Source: Hyaloperonospora brassicae
Taxonomy: Eukaryota; Oomycota; Peronosporomycetes; Peronosporales; Peronosporaceae
Assembly (NCBI GenBank): GCA_947650285.1
Contig: CANTFL010001488.1
Location: 124,001-188,000 of the forward strand
DNA: 64,000 nt
Direction of reading: 5' to 3'
Each line of letters starts with the position of its first letter. The first letter of the stretch is position 1. A program made the position numbers and the translations under genes. The notes under the pieces were generated by a model, which saw nothing but the letters and a program-made list of their open reading frames with translations, did no database searches and had not been told where the DNA came from. Below are positions 58,001 to 64,000 of the stretch, piece by piece.

Positions 58001-59166
58001 ACCGTAAGCGAAGACGGCGAGCTGGATGCAAGCCAACACGGTGCTGACTCCATCCCGTTCTTCTCATCTTCACTCGAAGGAACAAACGAGACGTTGCCGA
58101 GATGTAGCAGTGCACTCAAGATTTTCCAAATTGCTTCCTGCTCGACATCGGTAAAACCGAGAACTTTCATCGATCGCATCATCAGCTGAAACTGCTTATC
58201 ATCACGGACACCATCGTTTCTCCGAAAACACCGTCCTTCGTTTGTGTACTGAAAATCACGCGCTGACATACTTTCAAGATGCAACTTGTTTTTCAGTTCG
58301 TCATCTGCACCAGCAAGCAGCTCATAGAACACATGGAAATTACGCTCGCCATCGGTCTGGTGCACCACACGGACCTTTTCCAGAAGGTACGTCTCCACCG
58401 ATGTGCCTACCATCGTCAGCGGTGCATCCATTGTATGTCCGTCACCATCTAGGTCGAAGAACATGCGTAAGAACTTTCCAAAGCGACTGCTATTGTCGTT
58501 ACGCAGTGTTCTGGCATTGCCAAAAGACTCGAGGATCGGGTTCGCGCTTACCAATTCACTGCCGCCAATCGCCTGCTTGCTCTTGCTGCTACTCATCAAG
58601 ACCTTATCTCGACTGCTTTCTGCCAGATAACTCATGATGAATTTTGTCGTCTCGGTCTTTCCCGCGCCACTTTCGCCGCTCACTAAGATCGTCTGATTCT
58701 GCTTCTTCGCCCCAGACTCCTGTAACTGCCGCTGTAACGACCGAAAGGCGCCCTCAGCAATCGAAAACACATGGGGAGGCAGCGACGTGTGTCCAGACAT
58801 CTCTGTACGGAACTTGTGCAGGTCGTAGAGGCCCGAGATGTCCTTGAATGGGTTCACAGCAATCAAAACCGCACCTGACCTGCAATACACTTGGTCCACT
58901 CCGTAGCGCTGCGCCAGATACTCCACAATCGCAGGCTCGTGCAAGTGCGCAAGCGCGTCGAGCTCTTGTACTTCCGCCAGCGTCTCTCCAGCCGCCAACT
59001 CGTTCGTCATGCGCACGTCTTCAACTTCATCCACCTCGACAGTGTCTTCGCTGTTGTGAAGCCGTACGAGCACGTGAGACGCGGAGTTTTGCACACGACG
59101 TAGCACGCGGCCACGTGACCACTCGTAGCTGCTTCCAGCATTGCGCACGCGCACGTAGACCTGCAT
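55014..59166 (-). CDS. Unconventional myosin with IQ motifs, ankyrin repeats and FYVE-type zinc finger
   Basis: Actin-based motor with a lipid-binding tail. Exons inferred: 59166-55503, 55419-55319, 55226-55014; introns 83 and 92 bp; 1,325 residues. Motor head to about 805: P-loop GESGAGKT (164-171), switch I NDNSSRFGK (about 223), switch II DIFGFEEFE (484-492). IQ-like light-chain sites at about 835-905, a Ser/acid-rich linker, a short coiled coil (ALREVERLRRRAEVAEAAL), then about five ankyrin repeats from about 1,080 (GNTVLHQAVEGGN, GFSPLHLAVRSGN, GNTALHLATQ, QTPLHLCAM, RSPLHYCME), the last crossing intron 1. The final exon has WISD, C-x2-C, the basic RKCHCDRCG, C-x2-C and FCFDC, the FYVE layout. 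The start follows the conserved head; the frame is open upstream. Oomycete myosins with FYVE tails are known. Confidence 0.92.
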
Positions 59167-59393
59167 TGCGGGCGGCACACGGCGAGAACGGGAGAAGCTT
59201 CTTCGCTGCGTTATCCCGTGCTGCAAAGCCGCGCGGGGTCGCAGGGCGACTGGCGATAGGCTGAAATGGAGTCCCACTGCAGTGCACTGGCACAAGAGTT
59301 CGGACGAATCAGAACGGAGAGACAGCACGGGACAAAACGTGTTTGCTCGAGTTCGATAAGATACGATTCCGATTGCTTACGGCGGCGACGGTC
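59167..59393. promoter_or_regulatory. Shared divergent promoter, myosin and PX genes
   Basis: 227 bp between the myosin ATG (minus) and the PX-protein ATG (plus). Head-to-head spacing this short implies a bidirectional promoter. No initiator or TATA motif could be assigned with confidence. Confidence 0.5.
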
Positions 59394-60075
59394 ATGTCGC
59401 TCGTGTATCTACCGGAGGAGACCTGGTCGATGCGCTACGGTACGTGCGTGCGCCTGTTCAATGGCCATCGAATGCTGTACCCACTGTCCATGTACCCATC
59501 CATCCATCCATCGAAGGCTGTACCCACTGTCCATGTACCCATTTATGTATTATCATCCATCCATCTATCGATCCATTGTCCCTGTACCCATTTATGTATC
59601 GATCCATCTCCACCGACTGCTCCCTCACGCTCTGGACATTGATAGGCTCCGACTACTTTACAGTGGCGATCATCACAGTCGTCGTAAAGGAGCACGAGTT
59701 CGCGCTGTACGAGCTCCAGGTCCAGAACGGGCGGCGCACGTGGAACGTCCGGCGTCGCTTCAGCGAGTTCGACAAGCTCCAGGCGAGGTGAGACGCCGTA
59801 TGCAGCAGAGCACGTTGCTGCTGCGCCTTCGTGGGACGTGGTACTGAAGCGGACGTTTGTGCACGTCAAGTGTGCGCTTCATTGCAGGCGCGCGACTGCC
59901 CGAGCTGCCGCCCAAGACGTACTGCGGTCGGGACCTCAACCCGGACTTTCTGGCCCGACGCAAAGGGCTGCTGCAGGGGTTTCTCCATCACATGCTGCGG
60001 ATCCCTGGAGTCGCGAATGACGACCACGTGCGCAAGTTCCTTGGTCTCAAGCTCTCGACTGCGCTCTACGTGTGA
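59394..60075 (+). CDS. Small PX-domain protein
   Basis: PX domains bind phosphoinositides, typically PI3P on endosomes. Exons inferred: 59394-59439, 59646-59787, 59871-60075; introns 206 and 83 bp; 130 residues, almost all PX. Seen: VVVKEHEFALYELQV (beta strands), RTWNVRRRFSEFDKLQ (phosphoinositide-binding R-R-F/Y-S-E-F), the proline loop LPELPPKTYCGRD, then the helix DFLARRKGLLQGFLHHML. For intron 2 the acceptor after GTCAAG (59870) was chosen because the nearer-looking TTGCAG breaks the frame and would shorten the loop before LPELPPK. Intron 1 is filled with TACCCA/TCCA repeats. The tail after the PX helix is short (to ALYV). It could be a stand-alone SNX3-like adaptor or the N-terminal part of a longer isoform. 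Confidence 0.82.
59465..59625. repeat. CTGTCCATGTACCCA and TCCA repeats in PX intron 1
   Basis: Three or four copies of a block like TGTACCCACTGTCCATGTACCCA alternate with TCCATCCATC runs. They fill most of the 206-bp intron. Confidence 0.85.
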
Positions 60076-60284
60076 GGTACAGTTGACCCGGTACGAAGCA
60101 AGCAAGTACACGTACATGTACTAACGTTGGTATGTGTATAACCACTGCAGAAACAAACTGGTGACGCGTCAAGGCACTGCTACTTACATGCACTACAAGC
60201 GAGTTTCACCGCGTCGTCCGACATCAATCGACCTCAGACGGCGCGCGCTACGACAAGCATCCCTTCCTCCTATCAAGCGTTGGA

Positions 60285-61958
60285 CTAGTGGTGCTTCTTG
60301 CCTTTCTTCTTTTTGCTCTTGGCCTTCTTTGCTCGGTTGCGCTTGCGTGTATTGGGCGTCGAGTCGCCACTGTCCACGGGAGAGCTCGCGTCTTTATCGT
60401 CAGCATGCGTCTCAGTCTGTTCAGCTGGAACTCGAATCGATAGGGGCTCCGTGGAGTCAGTGCTTTCTGCCGGAGTGTCTAGTGACAACGGAGTCAAGGT
60501 CTCCTCAGCACGTTCTGCATCCAGCTCTGGGCTTAACACAATAGATTCCCATGACAGCGGTGTCGCATCGGGGCTTCCTGGCGGCAACGTCTCGATTGCC
60601 GCACCAGCGTCCGTGATAGGTTCCGTTACGGTCGACTTACTTGGCTCAAATGGAACTTGCACCCGCCCTTCCTCGACAGCGCCCTCTTCGACTGTCCTTT
60701 TCTCATCAACGCTGGCCTCGACAATGCTTTCCTCGACAACGCTCTCTTCGACAACGCTTTCCTCGACAATGCTTTCCTCGACAGTGCTCTTCTCAACAAT
60801 GATCTCTTCGACAATGCTCTTCTCAACAATGATCTCTTCGACAATGCTTTCTTCACTGACGCTCTTCTCGACAATGCTCTTCTCAACAACGCGTTCCTCG
60901 ACAATGCTTTCTTCACTGATGCTCTCCTCAACAGGGCTTTCTTCGACCGCTGTGACTGCAGATACAGAAACAATCTCTTCGGTTTTCGCCACTGGGTCTT
61001 CAGTGCGGGATGCCTCAAAAGTACTCTGCGACAGCATCATCGACCGCGTCAAGTCCACCTGGACATACTCTTCATGCTCTAGTGCGATGTTCTCGAGCGA
61101 CTCCTGAAGAAACTCATCGGTAAATGCGCTCGCAGTTTCAATGACTGCTTGGGCCACGACGTAGTCCTCCCTCGACTCGATTGTAGCAGAATCAGTAGCA
61201 GACGTAGCCGCTGGCATCTTGCCTGGACTTTTCGCGGGACTTGCCATGGCTTTCGTTGCGCTGGCAGAGGCCTGCGTCGACTGCTCATCAGCAACAGCTT
61301 CAGCCGCGTCCGCAACCTTCTCCGAGCTGTCACCAGTCCCCTCGGTACGTACATCAATCTCTTGACAGCTCTCTGTAATCTTCCTTACGACTACAGCGGG
61401 TTCCGTACGACGCTCAAAAACCTTCCTTGGGCCTCCGTTGGACGGACTCGAAACGTCAAGAACCACCGACTTCTCCGTCACCGTCGAGCTCTCTGCAGCC
61501 TTCCTGCGACTGCTTTCCAGCGTCTTCGTAGAGCCCCACTGGACCTTCTTCGTTACTTCGACATCGACCAAGCGATCCACTACCTTTGTCGACGACTTGG
61601 CAGCTTCAGCCACATTAGTCTTCAGCACCTTCTCTTGTCCGCCAGGTGTGACCTCAAGTGTTCCAGTAGCCACAGTCTTCTCACGCACAATGAGCTCCTG
61701 CAGTTTACCGGTAGCACCAGCTGTCGCTCTGTTGTCCGCTGCCGACGTTCGCGTCCTGTCGCTCTTCTCTTTGTGCTGCACAGTGCTCGACGCCTTATCG
61801 CTTTCCGACGCACTGCCTTCGCTGCTGTCGGTGGAAACCCCGCGGAGTTTCCTGCTATTGTTGACGTGCACCAAGTAGTAGCCCATGGCGGCTATACCCA
61901 CACCCACGACCCCCGTCACGAGCAGTAGCGTGGCGCTCAAACTGCTCGAGGTCGTCAT
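60285..61958 (-). CDS. Single-pass membrane protein with acidic pentapeptide repeats, unknown function
   Basis: 557 residues, no intron needed, family not recognised. The start is the ATG complementary to 61956-61958, placed just before a hydrophobic segment (SLSATLLLVTGVVGVGIAAM, about residues 6-25) followed by a basic stop-transfer run; the protein would be N-terminally anchored. The middle is Ser/Thr/Ala/Glu-rich and probably disordered. At about residues 335-430 some 19 pentapeptides of the type VEESI or VEKSI occur, encoded by a 15-bp minisatellite. The extreme C-terminus is a lysine block (KKAKSKKKKGKKHH). The open frame extends 165 codons upstream, but that part has microsatellite-like sequence (QSIDRSIDR) and looks like leader. 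It converges with the PX gene, 209 bp away. Confidence 0.75.
   Translation of the reverse strand: MTTSSSLSATLLLVTGVVGVGIAAMGYYLVHVNNSRKLRGVSTDSSEGSASESDKASSTVQHKEKSDRTRTSAADNRATAGATGKLQELIVREKTVATGTLEVTPGGQEKVLKTNVAEAAKSSTKVVDRLVDVEVTKKVQWGSTKTLESSRRKAAESSTVTEKSVVLDVSSPSNGGPRKVFERRTEPAVVVRKITESCQEIDVRTEGTGDSSEKVADAAEAVADEQSTQASASATKAMASPAKSPGKMPAATSATDSATIESREDYVVAQAVIETASAFTDEFLQESLENIALEHEEYVQVDLTRSMMLSQSTFEASRTEDPVAKTEEIVSVSAVTAVEESPVEESISEESIVEERVVEKSIVEKSVSEESIVEEIIVEKSIVEEIIVEKSTVEESIVEESVVEESVVEESIVEASVDEKRTVEEGAVEEGRVQVPFEPSKSTVTEPITDAGAAIETLPPGSPDATPLSWESIVLSPELDAERAEETLTPLSLDTPAESTDSTEPLSIRVPAEQTETHADDKDASSPVDSGDSTPNTRKRNRAKKAKSKKKKGKKHH
60675..60960. repeat. 15-bp coding minisatellite (VEESI-type pentapeptides)
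   Basis: About 19 imperfect 15-bp units, on the plus strand of the form CTCTTCGACAATGCT. Longer 30- and 60-bp periods are also visible, for example the CTCTTCTCAACAATGAT block repeated near 60,787 and 60,817. Confidence 0.9.
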
Positions 61959-63493
61959 TCGGTTGAGCTGTTCTTGGTGGTTAGTTAGTGGGCAGTAGTT
62001 GGGCAGTAGTTGGGTAGTTCGTTGGTTGGTTGAGGTGGTCCTGGGCAGATAGTCGGTTCGATCGATCGATCGATCGATCGATTGATTGATCGGTCTTTCG
62101 TGGGTTAGTTGGCTGGTTGGTTGGCTGGAATCGACAGAGTGACTCTGGATGGCCACGCGCCTGACCTTCGACGGTTGTGAACCTATCGCGGTCTGCCAGT
62201 CGACAGCGACGCGGACGGTAGAAACGCCCTGGACTGTTTCTGACGTGTCCATGGAAAACAGCTGACCATTTCTTAAGCGGTAGAGACGATCATGATGGTA
62301 AGTGCTTTCCTGCACCCCTAAAGACGAGCACCTACGAAATAAGAGCCAAAATAGACGCTTTCTTCTGGTCTCAGAAATGGTTGGGGTCGGGTCCGTTTCG
62401 AATTTCGGACTCTCGATTAGAGTCGATGAATCACTACAGGCGCAGTTAGACACCTTTTACGGACATTAGATCCCTTATCAACCAGCAAAGGTCAACCACC
62501 GACCGACCGCCCACTCTCTCAACCATCAAGGTGCACACAGTGAGCACTCCAAATTGACACGTAATTGTATTGCGATGGCATAGCCTGGTTCCAGGTCACA
62601 TGCCATCATAGCAAGCCTGTGTATTTGCTCTTTTCACCAGGTGAACGACTTGCGCGCGTCCTCGTCGTCAGTGAACGTGAGCTCTCACGCGCGTGTCCTT
62701 CGCACGATTATCAGTGTTTAGAAGTCATACAAGTGCGCTTACAGTCGTTCTATGATGAAATTATTAGCGCTTCTTATGTCCTGTGTGCAAACGCCGTAAA
62801 AAAACTAACTGCATGTGCGAGTTTTAGTTCAGATCAAGTAACCTCCAGAATTATATATCGGGAAAGATCGGGCAAGATCAACCGTCAGAGCGTACATAGT
62901 GGGCTTGGCAAAAGACGGCGATATGGGGAAAATGGGTGAAATCACATCATTTGCGCTTTGGGAATTCCATCGCCAAATCATTACAATTTGAGCACTTCAA
63001 GCACGTCGAATGCATTTATGGACAGGTGGGTACAACATAGGCTGGCATCAACCAATAGAATAGAGCTATCGCTTTGGTGGACTGCCTGTTTTTAGCAATG
63101 ACGTAAGTTTCAATCGAGTCAAAAGCGACATCAGAGCAATGTCCACGCTCGCCCCGTTTCGACGTATCGCGCAGCACACGATGGGACAGTTTTGGCTCCA
63201 TTCGATGCAGAATAAGCATCAGGGAACAACGCGATTGCACAACGTGTAACCAATGACAAATCAAGTCCGGAAGAACGTGTAGCGCTTTTACTCTCGGATC
63301 GACAAACGCAGTCACAAACGGTCTTCGAGCAGAAAAGAACGGACGTTCATGCTGCCATTCAGCAACAGTCCGCCAGAATGTACAAAACGCTACAGTCGGA
63401 ATGTAAAAAAGAGACTTCAGGACGAGAAACGACCGGTCGTCCATTACGTCTGCATCTCACGCACGTCCATAGATGTGCGACGTGTCGTCAATA
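61959..63493. other. Intergenic region with microsatellites, no firm gene
   Basis: Contains GTTG-rich runs (61,980-62,040) and a (CGAT)n tract at 62,058-62,091 in the leader of the membrane-protein gene. Frames at 62565-62939 (plus) and 63016-63444 (minus, 142 codons with an ATG, 49 bp downstream of the phosphatase-gelsolin stop) lack recognisable motifs. The latter may be a small gene or 3' UTR. Confidence 0.4.
62058..62091. repeat. CGAT tetranucleotide microsatellite
   Basis: Seven to eight tandem CGAT units followed by ATTG units, about 100 bp upstream of the membrane-protein start codon. Confidence 0.95.
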
Positions 63494-64000
63494 TCAAACG
63501 CCATCGCCAACGAGGTGCCAGAAAGCTGCCGGTTCCTGTCCCTGCCGCACTCTCTCGCACTTCAACGGGAACGCCTCGTACCGCTGCAGAATTATTGCAC
63601 CGCTCTCAGCAACGTCCACGTGGTCCTCACTGACGTCCGTACCGCACCAGACAAACATATAGTCGGCACACGCCACGATCAAACACTGCTCCCCAAAGTC
63701 CTTCGTCGGGTCGCGAAAATGCCTCTCGTCAATGTCCATGAGCGGTACAAAGAGCGGATTGCTCCCCACCACTGTGCTATGGCACTTGCCAGTCGGGTCC
63801 GAGTTCACGGCGTGCGCCACATCCACTCGGAAGGCGATTGTACCCTGAAACTTGAGTCTCCCATCCGGATGCAGCTGTTCCCACTCGGTCAGCTGAAAGA
63901 TGAAACCAGCGTTAGGGTCGACGATCGAACGCGCTTGTCGAACAAAGTCCAGCGCCTCGTACATGCTGATGCGCTTGTGCCACATCAAGTACGCGATCGC
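63494..64000 (-). CDS. Dual-specificity phosphatase with gelsolin-like domain, C-terminal part (MKP1-like)
   Basis: Partial: the gene enters from beyond the right edge in frame (AIAYLMWHKRIS) and ends at 63,494; 168 residues are visible. The first 40 residues are the last helices of a dual-specificity phosphatase fold (ISMYEALDFVRQARSIVDPNAGFIFQL). They are followed by a linker and a gelsolin-like module with LIVACADYMFVWCGTDVS and EPAAFWHLVGDG near the end. Plant MKP1 MAP-kinase phosphatases have the same order of domains, so a role in switching off MAP kinases is inferred. The catalytic HCxxGxxR motif is outside the window and was not seen. Confidence 0.8.
   Translation of the reverse strand, partial: AIAYLMWHKRISMYEALDFVRQARSIVDPNAGFIFQLTEWEQLHPDGRLKFQGTIAFRVDVAHAVNSDPTGKCHSTVVGSNPLFVPLMDIDERHFRDPTKDFGEQCLIVACADYMFVWCGTDVSEDHVDVAESGAIILQRYEAFPLKCERVRQGQEPAAFWHLVGDGV

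Noticed and set aside
60298..61107. Plus-strand frame with SSTMLSST repeats, 269 codons
   Set aside because: Antisense reading of the 15-bp minisatellite; the minus frame has a membrane anchor, acidic repeat and natural end.

Overview
The window looks like nuclear DNA of an oomycete (stramenopile, probably Peronosporales). The reasons are very short GT-AG introns (74-206 bp in every spliced gene here), compact intergenic gaps in the gene-rich part, a myosin whose tail carries ankyrin repeats and a FYVE-type zinc finger, a dual-specificity phosphatase fused to a gelsolin-like domain, and Ty3/Gypsy elements with a second RNase H. The species cannot be told from the sequence alone.

Layout. (1) 1-2,466: decayed Ty3/Gypsy relic on the minus strand (gag start, 5' leader/LTR-like block) and repeat debris. 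(2) 2,467-25,697: a head-to-tail array of a 419-bp unit, each with one intronless tRNA-Leu(CAA) gene on the plus strand. There are 55 intact tRNA genes plus collapsed tRNA debris at the right edge. (3) 25,700-43,392: nested and broken Ty3/Gypsy elements, mostly minus strand. Element 1 runs 25,700-30,630 and is partly inverted and deleted. Element 2 runs about 33,400-43,392; gag, protease, RT, two RNase H domains, integrase and a chromodomain-like tail are all recognisable but frameshifted. A decayed plus-strand coiled-coil gene of unknown family lies between them. (4) 43,393-44,711: apparently empty border. (5) 44,712-64,000: ordinary gene-dense DNA with eight genes: aspartylglucosaminidase, PP4/PP6-type phosphatase, a CDKAL1-like tRNA methylthiotransferase, ubiquitin E1, ankyrin-FYVE myosin, a PX protein, a repeat-rich single-pass membrane protein, and the 3' end of an MKP1-like phosphatase-gelsolin gene.

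The standout is the tRNA-Leu(CAA) array. Every copy has a complete cloverleaf, and the variants seen inside the tRNA are structurally neutral. Variant combinations are shuffled between copies, and the right third is nearly uniform. No copy has a T-run close downstream: the first run of four or more Ts is about 220 nt past the tRNA 3' end, and a T5 run sits 5 nt upstream of the next tRNA.

Splice sites were inferred by eye from reading frame, GT-AG ends and family conservation. Domain names come from recognised motifs, not from a database search.
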